Assembly: GCF_000142905.1 (NCBI RefSeq)
Contig: NW_013657670.1
Coordinates: 268,362 to 332,361, forward strand
DNA: 64,000 nt
Reading direction: 5' to 3'
Origin: Thecamonas trahens ATCC 50062
Lineage: Eukaryota > Apusozoa > Apusomonadida > Apusomonadidae
A program made the position numbers and the translations under genes. Positions 9,013 through 19,913 of the stretch are shown here, piece by piece. The notes beneath the pieces were generated by a model, which made no database searches, was not told where the DNA came from, and saw only the letters and a program-made list of their open reading frames with translations. How positions within the stretch are numbered: position 1 is the stretch's first letter; every line of letters starts with the position of its first letter.

Positions 9013-12000
9013 TTACTCATCGTCCCAGAATTGGATCACCGTTTGCTGCTTCCCTGCCAGCGAGCTAAAGATGCCTCCGCTCCTGCTTGATAAGTGATAG
9101 CTGCTGCTACTGCAACTGCTACTCGCACTGGCTTCGTCGCTCGACGTTGGCGCGCCCAACTCGGCAGAGGGAGCCGAGGACAGCGGCTTAGCATCCAGCG
9201 AGACGACATGGCTCGGCAATGTCGCTGCCGAGAGACCCGACGTCGTGCTCCTCGACAAGCTCGCGTCCGGCACTACGAGGTTGCTGCTTGACTCGGTGTC
9301 AGTTGTCCCAGAGCTTTGTGCCGACCGAGAGGCAGCAGTGGGACGGACTCGCGCCGGAGCGCGCGCGGGGTTGTGGTCGGTCGGCTGGCGCCGCAAAATC
9401 TGGCGTGTCGGCGTTGAGGTCAAGAGATCATCGTCGCAGACAAGCGCGCTTTCGCTCGCCCCCAGGTCAGAATCGTCCACGGCTTGGCTACGGGACGCCG
9501 ACGACGATGTCGACATGAGGGTGAGGAGTCGCGACAAGCCGCTTGACCGCATGGGCTGGACGCTCTGGGTGGAGAGAATGCCGGCCGAGTTGTGAGCGAG
9601 ACCGCGGCTGCAGCCGTCGACGTCAAGTCGGTAAAGCTCGACCCGTCCACGACCACGCATGCTCAGCACGATGTCGTCGGCTGGCTGCGAGAGGAGCTGG
9701 ATTGGGGGCGGAAGCGAGAGCCGCTGGACTATGGCGCCGTTGCGAGCGTTTCGAATCTCGACATTGGTAGACGCCACCGCCACGACGTATCCACGAAGGG
9801 CAGCAAAGGCGTTGGGGATGCAACCCCATGACCATGTCGTCCGCAGGCACCCGCGGCCGACCTCACCCGACACCGCCGAGACGGTCACCCCGCGCATGCC
9901 GTTAGCGATCACGACGTGCGAGCCGGGGCGAGAGATGGGAACCTCCATGATCTGGGCGTTGTCGGCTGGCTGACCGACAACGTCTGCGACGGTGAAAGCA
10001 GTCAGCTGGCCGTCAGTGGTGTCGACCGAGACGTAACCCGCGGCAAGAACGAGACCGAGTCGACCCGAGACCGGAAAGTAGGACATGGCTCTGGAAGGGC
10101 CGTCGAGCTTGAGCGTGGTCCAGTGAATAAACGTGGGTGTTTCCCACACGTAAACCTCGACGCGTGACTTGACGGCGATGGCAAGCTGCGGTGCGCGACC
10201 GGGCCGCGACGAGACAACCACGTCGTGGGCGCGCTTGGTCCGCTTGTCCAGCGAGTGCCGGATCCACGGGCCAATGGAGCCGAGAAATATATAGTCGACC
10301 GGATACTTGGATGCCCGGTAAAGAACGATGGCGATTCCAGCGCTGTCAATGACGGCAACCTTGGCCACCGGGCGTGAGACAACTTGCTCGGCGATAGCCG
10401 CCGCATCGGGCGCCGAACACACAACTCCCATCTCGCCGGCACCGGCGGTGACGTACACTTGCTGGCCAGAGCCCCACTGGGTCCAGGCTGCAAGACTGTC
10501 GTCGCTCTCTCTCAATCGCAGTGGATACACACCCGACAAGTGATTGAGGACAAATGCAGTACGCTCGGCGGCCCTGGCGACGAGTGGAAGAACAGACGCG
10601 TGGCGATGAAAGCCAAGGAGCGGCGGTGTGACGACGGTGTCGATGTCTGCCGCGGCACCGGACTTGGGGCCAACTATGTGACCCGGCTGATCGGCGAGCA
10701 CAGCTCGGTACAGCTTGGTGAGTGCGTCGGCTCTAGTCGAGACTTGGGTGTCGAGCGCGTCGGGTGAACCACCGCGGTGGGCAGCAGCCAGTCCGTTGAG
10801 CACAGAAGTGAGGATGATATGAGCAGTAGTGGTGCCAAGCGCATGGACGCGCGGATCCGGAAGCGAGCCAAAAAGTCCGTTGCCAGCCCGCCATGCGAGC
10901 TGGTAGGTCAAAAGCGTGCCCGGAGCCTTTGGATGTGGAGAGACAACAACAACGACTTGAGTCGCAGCTGCTCCATGTTGGCCATCGAGCACGCTGGGAT
11001 CAAAGCAATCGTTGGCGCGCTCGAGAAAGACGATGAGCGCCGGCGCGCCGAGAACGTGAGACTTTCGCGTTGCAATCGCTGGGCTATCGCTCCCGAGGGC
11101 AGACGGAATGTACGGCGCGACCTTGAACATAATGTCGCGGTGAGAGATGCGAGTGCAGACCGAGAACGCGCCTGTCTGCCCGCCCTTGATGTCAAGTCCA
11201 CCAGAGAATCCTTCCCACCCGCAAAGATCGACGTGTGTACCGAGCGTGTCGACAAAGTTGCAGAACTCGTCGTCATGCTCGGGGTTGAGCTCGTTGGCCA
11301 GTATGTCGGCGACCGAGGTCTGACCTGGCCGGACCATCATGACTCCGATCTCTGCTGTCCGTGGAAAGGCCTGGTCTTCGAGATTCAGCAGCCGCTCGAC
11401 GCCCATCGCCCCAGTGACACACACAAACTTGTTGCGCGCCTTGCACAGAATCGGATCGTAGACTGCAAGCGCGAGAATGAGGTCTTTGCGAAAGTTCTTG
11501 AACTCGCAGCCTGGGTAGGCAACAAACGGGACGATGCCACCACGGCCCGACCAGACCACGGCGCGGACGAGCTCCTTGCCGGCCTCGAGGCAGCGCATGA
11601 CCGAGACGGCAACGACGCCGTACGAGCTCCCGCGCCAGCCGCGGAGATCGGCCACAAAGTTGGCGTGCTCTGCGTTGAGAAAGTACAGTCGGTACCACGC
11701 GGCAAGCATCTTGGGCGCCTCCTCGACCACAGGGATACTCTCCTTGAGCAGGGCAGCCGGCCAGTGTCCTGGCTCGTCAGTCATCCAACTCTCAAGCTCG
11801 GGCTCGTCACCAGCCTCACCGTCGCCAAGGGATCGGACGCCTGTCAGCAGCGACGGCGATGCATCCGCCAAGTTTTGCGCCGACACAGCCTGACTCACCA
11901 GCGGCAGACACGACATCCTGGCGGACGCAGCTTCTTGCAGTGGAGGCAGCCATGCACGGGCCTCGGCTGACGCCGCAGTGTGTAGACGGGTGACTATGTT

Positions 12001-12324
12001 CGTGTGCGGGGCGACAATGACAACCGAGGTCGGGCCGCCTGGGTACACCGATTCCACGAGCTCGACATCACAGCCACGCATGTCGATGACACGGGCTCGG
12101 CTCCGAGCCTTGCCTGCAGCAGTCGGGCTCGACTTCTCATCGCCGTTCACTGGCGTAAGATGCAGCTGGGCTTGGACGAGCACAGCCTCGCTGCGACAAG
12201 TTGGGGGGGGGGGGGGGGGTCGCACGTGAGTCAATAAGTGTGTACACGTGGGAAGTAATTTGGCCAATGTAAGGCGAACGTACCATTTCAAGCTGTCAAC
12301 ACGGACAATGCCGGCGGCCTGCAT
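9013..12324 (-). CDS. PH-RapGAP-CNH protein, copy A (GARNL3-like)
   Basis: Two exons, 12324-12284 and 12190-9013, separated by a 93-nt intron (donor GTACGT at 12283, acceptor TCGCAG at 12191, long C run in the transcript); 1,072 residues. Domains in order: a PH-like module (residues 10-85); a Rap/Ran-GAP domain (about 200-430) with GQTSVADILAN, FCNFVDTLGTHVDLCGWEGF, SGGLD and RDIMFKVAPYIP; a CNH (citron homology) beta-propeller (about 620-850) with TTLKLDGPS and TDGQLTAFTVADVV; then a Ser-rich tail. RapGAP plus CNH is the layout of animal GARNL3. The asparagine of the usual HIGND loop, which completes the GTPase site, is missing: the loop reads KSHVLGAPALIVF. GAP activity is therefore doubtful and a scaffold role is possible. 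The downstream neighbour in the window is a paralogue. Confidence 0.82.
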   Translation of the reverse strand: MQAAGIVRVDSLKWYVRLTLAKLLPTCTHLLTHVRPPPPPPTCRSEAVLVQAQLHLTPVNGDEKSSPTAAGKARSRARVIDMRGCDVELVESVYPGGPTSVVIVAPHTNIVTRLHTAASAEARAWLPPLQEAASARMSCLPLVSQAVSAQNLADASPSLLTGVRSLGDGEAGDEPELESWMTDEPGHWPAALLKESIPVVEEAPKMLAAWYRLYFLNAEHANFVADLRGWRGSSYGVVAVSVMRCLEAGKELVRAVVWSGRGGIVPFVAYPGCEFKNFRKDLILALAVYDPILCKARNKFVCVTGAMGVERLLNLEDQAFPRTAEIGVMMVRPGQTSVADILANELNPEHDDEFCNFVDTLGTHVDLCGWEGFSGGLDIKGGQTGAFSVCTRISHRDIMFKVAPYIPSALGSDSPAIATRKSHVLGAPALIVFLERANDCFDPSVLDGQHGAAATQVVVVVSPHPKAPGTLLTYQLAWRAGNGLFGSLPDPRVHALGTTTAHIILTSVLNGLAAAHRGGSPDALDTQVSTRADALTKLYRAVLADQPGHIVGPKSGAAADIDTVVTPPLLGFHRHASVLPLVARAAERTAFVLNHLSGVYPLRLRESDDSLAAWTQWGSGQQVYVTAGAGEMGVVCSAPDAAAIAEQVVSRPVAKVAVIDSAGIAIVLYRASKYPVDYIFLGSIGPWIRHSLDKRTKRAHDVVVSSRPGRAPQLAIAVKSRVEVYVWETPTFIHWTTLKLDGPSRAMSYFPVSGRLGLVLAAGYVSVDTTDGQLTAFTVADVVGQPADNAQIMEVPISRPGSHVVIANGMRGVTVSAVSGEVGRGCLRTTWSWGCIPNAFAALRGYVVAVASTNVEIRNARNGAIVQRLSLPPPIQLLSQPADDIVLSMRGRGRVELYRLDVDGCSRGLAHNSAGILSTQSVQPMRSSGLSRLLTLMSTSSSASRSQAVDDSDLGASESALVCDDDLLTSTPTRQILRRQPTDHNPARAPARVRPTAASRSAQSSGTTDTESSSNLVVPDASLSRSTTSGLSAATLPSHVVSLDAKPLSSAPSAELGAPTSSDEASASSSCSSSSYHLSSRSGGIFSSLAGKQQTVIQFWDDE
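11291..11716. repeat. Near-identical tract shared with 14961-15386
   Basis: Aligned by eye at a fixed offset of 3,670, the two 426-nt stretches differ at only three positions (near 11309, 11667 and 11675) and have no gap. It codes for the first half of the RapGAP domain in copy A. Sequence on either side is clearly more diverged, including at synonymous sites. Confidence 0.9.
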
Positions 12325-12444
12325 CGGCGGCACACAGTGCGAGAAGGTCCAGCCTTGGCCGAGGTTGGGGAGAAGCACACCTACGTGGTTATTTGCATTT
12401 ATGCCCGCACGGTAAATGCCCGTTGTGAGTCAAGATTCTGACTT

Positions 12445-15400
12445 TTAGTTGGGCGTGATAATGAGAGGGCCGTCACACTCCCAGTACTCATCGGTAGCAG
12501 CAACGCGCGAGGCCGAAGAGGCAAGATTGCGGAGCGAGGCAGCCAGTGCGTCCGAGTCGTCCGAATCGATCAGGTCCGACCAAGCCGTGTACGATTCGGC
12601 GTCCGAGTCCGAGTCCGAGTCCGAGTCCGAGTCCGAGTCCGAGTCCGAGCCTGTGTCCGAGTCCGAGCCTGTGTCCGAGTCCAAGGCCACCATCGATGCG
12701 TGAAGGGCCGAGAGCGAGTGAGACATGACGGCCTGGCCGCGAGCCTGGTGCTCTCCTCCGCATTCCACACCGAGTGTAGCTTGGAGTTGGGCGAGAGGGT
12801 GCCGACAGAGACCGATAAGCACGATGCCGAGGTGGGCGGTGGCGTGTCGAGTACCTCGGGCAGCGAGCTCCAGGTCAAGTCGCTGGGGAGGCAAATCGAG
12901 ACATCAAAGCACCGCTGCGAGGAGCCCATGCGAATGTCGATGCTGCGATCCGGTTCGTCGTCCGAATCGGACTCGGACACGTTGTGTGAAGGTTGGTTGA
13001 TCGAATCGACGCCTGCGTCATCGGCATCCCCAAAGGCGTCCGATGAGTCGGAGATGGCCGGGCCACCAAATACCGAAGATGAGCTCCCGGCCGACGAGCG
13101 GCCAAAGACCTCGTCGTCGCTTTGGGCCGAGTCGGGCACGGTCGACGACCACGAGGTAGACATGGACTCGTCGTCGCCACCATCTGCAAGCATAGTGTAG
13201 CTAAACGCAGCTAGTGACGAGGTCGACATCAGCGAGAGTGCCTTGACAAGCTCATAAGAGCGGGTGTATGAGCTTTGCGAGTCGGAGAGGCCGGAGGAAG
13301 TGACTGTGGCGAGCTTGGTGTCAACCGCAAACGCAATCTTGTAGACCGACCGCCTGTGGCCGGTCTCTGCGGCCACATATGCGACGAGGCAATCGCTCGA
13401 GAGGAGGCGGAGCGGGGGCGCAAGCACGAGTCGCTGGACAATGGCACCGTTGCGGCCGTTGCGGATCTCGATATTGGTTGATGCCACCGCCATGATGTAT
13501 CCGCCGAGCGTGGTAAACGTGTTCGGGATGCAGGTCCACGTCCACGCCTTCCGCTGGGCGTCGACGCTGTTGCTCACCACAGCGTCTGACGGCACGGTGA
13601 CGGCGCGCATGCCATTGGCGACGACAGTGTGCGAGCCTGGGTACGAGCCTGGGATCTCCATGACTTGCGCGTTGTCAGATGGCATACCGACGACGTCTGC
13701 GACGGCGAAGACGGTGAGACGACCGTCGGTCGTGTCGACAGCCACGTAGCCAGTCGGCAAAACGAGGCCAAGTCGTCCTGTGGCTGGAAAGTAGGTCATG
13801 GCCATGGATGGGCCGTCGAGCTTGAGGGTGGTCCAGTGGACGAGCTCTGGTGCCTCCCACACAAAGACCTCAATGCGCGACTTGACGGCAATGGCGAGCT
13901 GCGGCGCACGACCGGGGAGCGACGAGGTGATCATGTCGTGTGCACGCTTGGTCGCCTTCCCCAACGTCCGGCGCATCCACTCGCCGATCGAGTTAAGATG
14001 GACGTAGTCGATAGCATACCTGTTGCGCTCGTATCGAACGACGGCGAGAGCTGGTTTGGCCATGACTACAACCTGCGCCACAGGCCGCTTGAGCACCTCG
14101 CGTGGCTTCCGCTCGCTGCCGATGCGGAGGCCGGTGGCGCCACCGAGCACAAACTGGCGATGGCGCCACGGTGCCCAGGTCACAAACGAGCCACAGGCGC
14201 CCCTGACCATCGTGGCTTTGGCGACCGTGCTACTTGTCGTGCCGATCTCCAGAGACGGCACCGCGCGACGCTCCGGACCATTGCGGCCACCGAGAAGCGG
14301 CGGTGCGTGGAGGTTACGGCTTGAAGCGACAGCGCCTATCTTGGGCCCGATGTCGAAGCCGGGCAGCTCGCTCTCCACCGCGGCGTGTAACCGTGCAAGC
14401 GTCGCCTCACGATGTTCGACAGAAAGCGTCAGACTCGGTGCGCCCGAGCTGCGCAGCGAAGTGAGCCCGTTGAGGACGGCCGTGACGACTGCGAGTGCAG
14501 TCTCTTTGCCGAGCGGAAGCAGTTGCGTCCCGCTTGGAACACCAAACCACGTGACGTTCTCTCGCCACATGATCTGGTAGCGGTAGAGGTTGGTGGCCGG
14601 ATGCCTGGAGACAGCGGCGGCGATTGAAACGTCCGAGTCAGCAAAGACTGCAGCGGGATCAAACGTCGGCGGGTTGTCGTCGACTGATGGGACCATGACA
14701 ATGACGGCCTGACAACCCAGCACTTGCTCGCGGCGCAGCACCTCGCGTACACCGTTTCGCGAGACATGTGGAATGTACGGCGCGACCTTGTACATGATGT
14801 CGCGGTGGCCAACCCGGGTAAAACGGAGAATGCGCCCGTCCTCCGGCCGAGCACGTCCAGGCCACCCGAGTGACCGTCCCACCCAGTGAGGTCGATGTGT
14901 GTTCCGAGCGTGTCGACAAAGTTGCAGAACGCGTCGTCAGCACCGTTTGGGTCGGACACGTCGTTGGCCAGTATGTCGTCGACCGAGGTCTGACCTGGCC
15001 GGACCATCATGACTCCGATCTCTGCTGTCCGTGGAAAGGCCTGGTCTTCGAGATTCAGCAGCCGCTCGACGCCCATCGCCCCAGTGACACACACAAACTT
15101 GTTGCGCGCCTTGCACAGAATCGGATCGTAGACTGCAAGCGCGAGAATGAGGTCTTTGCGAAAGTTCTTGAACTCGCAGCCTGGGTAGGCAACAAACGGG
15201 ACGATGCCACCACGGCCCGACCAGACCACGGCGCGGACGAGCTCCTTGCCGGCCTCGAGGCAGCGCATGACCGAGACGGCAACGACGCCGTACGAGCTCC
15301 CGCGCCAGCCGCGGAGATCGGCCACAAAGTTGGCGTGGTCTGCGTGGAGAAAGTACAGTCGGTACCACGCGGCAAGCATCTTGGGCATCTCCTCGACGAC

Positions 15401-16138
15401 CGGAAGATGCGGAACCCAAATCGGGGAGCTGTCAATAACCCAGCCATTTGGTTGTGCGAGTGCGAGATCATAAACAGCAGGGCGCACGTCCAGTGGCAAG
15501 TCCGGCATACCGCTCCGCGAATACTCGGTGCTGGTGCCGATGACTCGTGGCTCGATGGTACTCGATGAACTTGCGCGGGACAGTGTGTCGTCTCCGCGGC
15601 TGGAGAGGCTCGAGTGGTTGTGGTTTTCGTACGAGACCATGGCGTCGGTTGCGCGACAGACGATACGCGGCGCTCGGCGGGCTTTGGAGAGCCACTCGAG
15701 CCACTGGTCGGCCTCGGCGGCGGTGGTGGTCGCCATCACCACCGCTTCACACTGACCAGAACACTTGATGTGGATCATATGTGATGATGACGGGCCCATG
15801 TCTAGCTTGACCACGCGATGAAGGTGCATGTCGATGTATCGTGTGGCGTCGGGCGCAAAGACAACAGACTCGTCGTCGAGTGAGCCCTTGGAGTTCTTCG
15901 ACTCGCATGGGCGGAGCATGAACATGTTTCCTTCAAGAAGAGCTTCAAACGGTATCCTGTCACTCTCATCACCCACGCAACCCACCCCCGTGACATGGTT
16001 CGCTCTGTGAGTGCACGTCTGCCTCTTGCCAGCGCCAATGGCCTGGCTTGGGTCAAGACCGGACGAGCGGGTTTTTTTTGGGCTGGTGGAACCCATCGTT
16101 GACCTCGTTCCTGCCACCGACCATGCCTCCAGGGCCAT
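12445..16138 (-). CDS. PH-RapGAP-CNH protein, copy B, with two frame breaks
   Basis: A paralogue of the adjacent gene, in the same order and orientation. The first frame (start tentatively 16138) carries a PH-like module and most of the RapGAP domain. It breaks at the A run 14820-14823 inside the RapGAP core, exactly where copy A is continuous (GAFSV..TR..HRDIM); one extra base in this run restores the frame. The second frame carries the rest of RapGAP and the CNH propeller. A second frame change is needed between about 12690 and 12890 to reach an acidic Ser-Asp repeat and the stop at 12445; this could be a further missing base or a poor 68-nt intron. The catalytic asparagine is again absent (EQVLGCQAVIVM). 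The N-terminus may include an unrecognised first exon. The result is about 1,230 residues if restored. I cannot tell a pseudogene from a sequence error. Confidence 0.7.
12599..12685. repeat. Hexanucleotide repeat (GAGTCC)n in coding sequence
   Basis: About a dozen copies of gagtcc with two interruptions (gcctgt). On the minus strand it codes for an alternating Ser-Asp run near the C-terminus of RapGAP copy B. The alternative frame would give a Thr-Arg run, which is less plausible for this acidic tail. Confidence 0.85.
14961..15386. repeat. Near-identical tract shared with 11291-11716
   Basis: Partner of the tract in copy A, inside the RapGAP region of copy B. Identity ends abruptly at both sides (after ttgggc at 15386, and before tcgttggcca at 14961). 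Confidence 0.9.
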
Positions 16139-16682
16139 ACCAAGCGACCTTGGCTTACCATTTTCCTGTTACTGCACGCGGTGCGAGGCGGACAAGGCCG
16201 GATACGGTCCGGGGGGCCTTGGCATGCATGCTTGTAAGGTGCCGAGTTGCGTGTGGCGCGTGGGAAGACAGCCGCTGTTGGCAGAGAAGAACTCAACTGT
16301 TGTTGACCTTCGGGATGGCATTGAAAAATCGCGCACCATGCTTCCCAAACGTGCCAAGCGTCTGTAAACTGACCTATGTTTACGGCATGCGACTGCGATC
16401 GTGTTTACGTAGACTGCTCAGTGCAAGTCACTATGAATGGGCCTCGTCGAAGCGGGGCGAGTCTCCCAGCGAGGGCCTGGCAGCGCCTGATGGCTGTGCG
16501 GAGGTTGGGGTGCGGGCCAACTCTCTGACCAGAGTCGCGCCAATTAGTGTGCCAAAAGGGAGACTGCGGGTGACCAGTTTGGGCCGTCCTGCAGCAACCA
16601 GTGCCGAGGGCGAGCTGTGTCCGCAAGACTGCCTGGCGAGCTGCCACCGAACTCTGGCTTGCTGCAGTGCAGCCCACCAGCC
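16139..16682. other. Intergenic region between divergent RapGAP copy B and SCAI
   Basis: About 540 bases with no supported gene. It probably holds both promoters and possibly a first exon of RapGAP copy B, whose start I could not fix. Confidence 0.45.
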
Positions 16683-18589
16683 ATGTCCGAGAGCGAGCAG
16701 AAGCCCCAGGAAGTGGCAACAACGTTCAAGAAGTTGCTCGACAAGGCGCACCAGCTGTTTGCCGGCCTCCGTGACTTGCCGCAGTTTGGCAAGGCCTCGT
16801 GGCAGGCGTACTTTCAACGGACCTTTGCCCTGTTCACAAAGGTACGCTCCCGCTGAGGGAAGGGTGTGTAGTCTTCGGGTGGCGGGGGTGTCTCACTGCT
16901 TGTCTGGTGCAACGACGGCGGCGGGGGGGCTGGGTGTGGGCGACGAGGGCGACGCAGGTGTGGCAGTACCAGCAGACCCATCGGGCCGTGCTGGAGGCGG
17001 TTGAGCATGGCGTGGCGCTGCAGCGGTGGCAAATCGGTGAGCTGGCGTCCAAGATCGGCCAGCTCTACTACCACTACTACGTGCGGACGTCCGAGGCGTC
17101 GTACCTTCTCGAAGCTGCCGTCTTCTACTCTGCCATTCTTGAGCGCGGCTACTTTGATTCGTTTGGCGAGTCGCCGCCGGCAGGGCTGGCCGTCAAAAAG
17201 CTGCGGTACTGTGCTCGATTCGCTGTAGTGCTCCTCTTGCTGGACGCGCTCACGCCGCGGAGCCTCGGCTCGCCGACCAAGGGCGGGAGCAGCGGGAGCA
17301 GCAAGCGGTCGGCGTATGGGGTCGAGGCGGTCCGCGACGTGCTCGAGGCCGCCATCCAGGCCTACGCGGTTGACTATGATCCGCCGGACGCTGCCGAGTG
17401 GGGTGAGGTCCTTGCCGAGCTCGACGCCTTCATCGCTGCCCGCAAGAGCCTCTCGCTGACAGATTCGGATGAGACGCCGGTGCCGTCGCTGCGGCTTCCA
17501 GTGGCGCACTCGGTCTCACCAAGCTCGCTCATCTCAGACGCGCTGCTTGTCTCGCACGTTTCCTCTGGCATCAAGTTCTCGGAGCTCACACTCGAGTCGT
17601 TCCGCATTATGCTCTCGCTCGAAGCCGCGCCACTCGATGTCGATGGCGCGCTTTCGTCGCCGGTGGCCAACCCGCACAAGTACGTGTTGTACTCGCCGTC
17701 GGTGGCGCAGCTCCTCACGTTTGCCACGTGTGCGCTCAAGGAGAGCTCGTCGAGCGGGGTGCTCTTCCTCTACATCTTGGGCGAGACGACAGGGGCGGCG
17801 CCCAAGCTGAGCGCAGGCGACACCAGCGCTGCGGCTGCGGCTGCATCTTCCGGCGATGAGGGCACCGTTGCCATGACCGAGGATGCAGCTCGTCAGACAG
17901 GTACCTCGCTACTGGCCAGCGCAGGCGTCGCACTTGCGCCACACTCGACCGGCACCCAGACTGCCGAGTGGCGGGACGCGCTCACGCCTGGCGACTTGGC
18001 GGTCCTTGCACGACGCCCGCTGTTCTGTGAGATTGATGTTGCCGGTGCCATCGGCTTCCTTGACCTTGTGGACATGGCAAACGTGTTTGGCTCGCCGGTG
18101 GCCGTCGTTGTGGCTGGGGCCCAGCTCCCACCCAACTGGCCAGAGCACCTGGGCTCGCCGCTCTCGCTCTTCCTCACGGATCCACTGACGGCGTTTATGG
18201 CGTTGACCGGCGTGGCAAGCGTTGCCAAGGAGACGTACGACATGGCGGCCACGGTTGTGGCCGCCGCCCAGGACACTGTGCTGGCTGTGATGGAAGAGGC
18301 ACTCAGCCGCGGGGACCAGGCCGACGATCTCGATGCGGCGGCGCTCATCTTCTTCAGCGGCGACTCGTTCCTGTCCCGCCATGTTGCGCGACTTGCCTTT
18401 TACCTTGCTGTCTGTGCCATGCACGGCGAGATCTCCAAGGACCTGGCGAGTATTGTGCCGCAGATGAGGCCAAGCCTGCCGGACGCCATTGTGCGGGCCG
18501 AGTCTGTCCTCGAGCACGTCATCCAGCTTGCATCGACGCTCTCGGTCACGTTGCAGTTCAACGATGTGTCAATGGTTGTTGTGAGCTAG
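16683..18589 (+). CDS. SCAI homologue (suppressor of cancer cell invasion family)
   Basis: Exons 16683-16841 and 16958-18589 join in phase 0 across a 116-nt intron (donor GTACGC, acceptor GACGCAG), giving 596 residues against about 606 in human SCAI. Exon 1 has KKLLDKAHQLFAGLRDLP and WQAYFQRTFALFTK. Exon 2 continues VWQYQQTHR, RWQIGELASKIGQLYYHYY and VKKLRYCARFAVV, the hallmark blocks of the family. The ORF that reads through the intron would have a Gly/Arg-rich insert in the middle of a conserved block, which supports the splice. In animals SCAI is a nuclear cofactor that represses MRTF/SRF transcription and acts in double-strand-break repair; what it does in a protist is unknown. It converges with the phosphoglycerate mutase gene, 68 bases away. 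Confidence 0.9.
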
Positions 18590-18657
18590 CGAGTGGAGCT
18601 CAGGGGTGCAAATGTCGTGTCAACGGCGTGTAAAAGGGTTTAGCAAGCGCTTGGTTC

Positions 18658-19685
18658 TCACTTGGCCTTGGACTGGTTCTTGGTCGCCTCCACCTTGGCA
18701 GCGACCGCGGCAGCGTCGCCGAGGTAGACGCCGCTGAGCGGGCCGACGGAGCCTTCCTGCGCAATGGGGCGCATGTTGGCGTCGAGCTTGTAGACGAGCG
18801 GGACACCGGTGGGGATGTTGACGCCCGGGATGACATCCTCGGCGATGTCGTCGAGGTGCTTGACCAGGGCGCGGAGCGAGTTTCCATGCGCGGCGACGAG
18901 GACGCGCTTGCCCGACTTGATGGCCGGAACAATGTCGCTCTCCCAGTACGGGAGGAACCGCTCGGCTGTGTCCTTGAGGCACTCGGAGCGCGGCAGGTCA
19001 GCCGGGTCGACGTCGGCGTACCGGCGGTCGTTGGCGGGAAGCATCGGCGAGTCGTCGGCAAGCGGCGGCGGTGGAACGTCGTACGACCGGCGCCAGATGT
19101 GAACTTGGTCGGCGCCGTGCTTCTCGGCCGTCTCGATCTTGTTGAGCCCCTGTAGGGCGCCATAGTGCCGCTCGTTGAGCCGCCACGAGTGGTGAACCGG
19201 AATCCAGCACAGGTCCAGCGCCTCCAGCGAACGCCACAGCGTGGTGATAGCCCGTCGAAGCACTGAAGTGTATGCCACGTCAAAGGTCAGGCCCGAATCG
19301 ACAAGCATGGCTCCCGCAGCACGGGCCTCGGCCTCGCCAGTCTCGGAGAGCGGGACGTCGACCCAGCCGGTGAACCGGTTCGCCAAGTTCCACTCGGACT
19401 CGCCGTGACGCAGCAGGACCAGCGTATATGTCTGGTCCTCGCCGCCGATCTTGGCCCGCTTGCTGTCGGGCTCTCCTGGGAGGCAGCAGGCAACGCATGT
19501 GGGAGTATGAAAGAGCTTGGTGAGTGGAGCATGGCGGTGACTCGGTGAGATGTGCGTGCAGCGTGTTTGCCGCAGCCTCCATGCGGCTGGCCAGTCTGAC
19601 TATACGCAGCGTCTTGCTCTTGCCCTAACCCTAACTCCCGCGGTCACGTACCCTCGAGTGTCGGCTTGGGGTGGGTGTCGGCCAT
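18658..19685 (-). CDS. 2,3-bisphosphoglycerate-dependent phosphoglycerate mutase
   Basis: Exon 1 (19685-19652, starting [12 protein letters not shown]) joins exon 2 (19475-18658) in phase 1 across a 176-nt intron (GTACGT ... CTCCCAG), giving 283 residues. Glycolytic interconversion of 3- and 2-phosphoglycerate is the family role. The catalytic blocks are all present: [12 protein letters not shown] with the phospho-His, [21 protein letters not shown] and [14 protein letters not shown] with the second His. The longer form, about 250 residues plus a short N-terminal extension, is typical of bacterial and animal dPGM. The intron carries two copies of the telomere-like unit CCCTAA (19623-19634). 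Confidence 0.93.
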
Positions 19686-19913
19686 GGTGTATAGTTGTTG
19701 TGTGAGTGGGGTGGGGGGTGGGGCGGCTGGCTGGCCACAGTGACGGGTGCGTGACGGGGGTGGGGCGGAGCATCGGCGGGGCGGGCAGGGGAGGGGGGGG
19801 GGGACAAGGTTTAGTTGCGTCGGTATTGATCGATCGCAATCGTAGCCTACTTTGCTGAGGGAGGGGAGGGGAGGGGGGGGGGGGATGGATAGTGTCGTCA
19901 AAGCCTCAGCCAG

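Noticed and set aside
9013-12378. Unspliced RapGAP copy A starting at 12378
   Set aside because: That start is GTG, and the frame crosses a Pro-rich stretch produced by a C run flanked by GTACGT and TCGCAG; splicing removes it in phase.
16799-16957. SCAI starting inside the intron (open frame from 16799)
   Set aside because: Splicing 16841 to 16958 restores the conserved FTKVWQYQQ block; the intron-derived peptide is Gly/Arg-rich and unlike the family.
19622-19637. Chromosome end or telomere
   Set aside because: Only two repeat units, inside a gene, with coding sequence on both sides.
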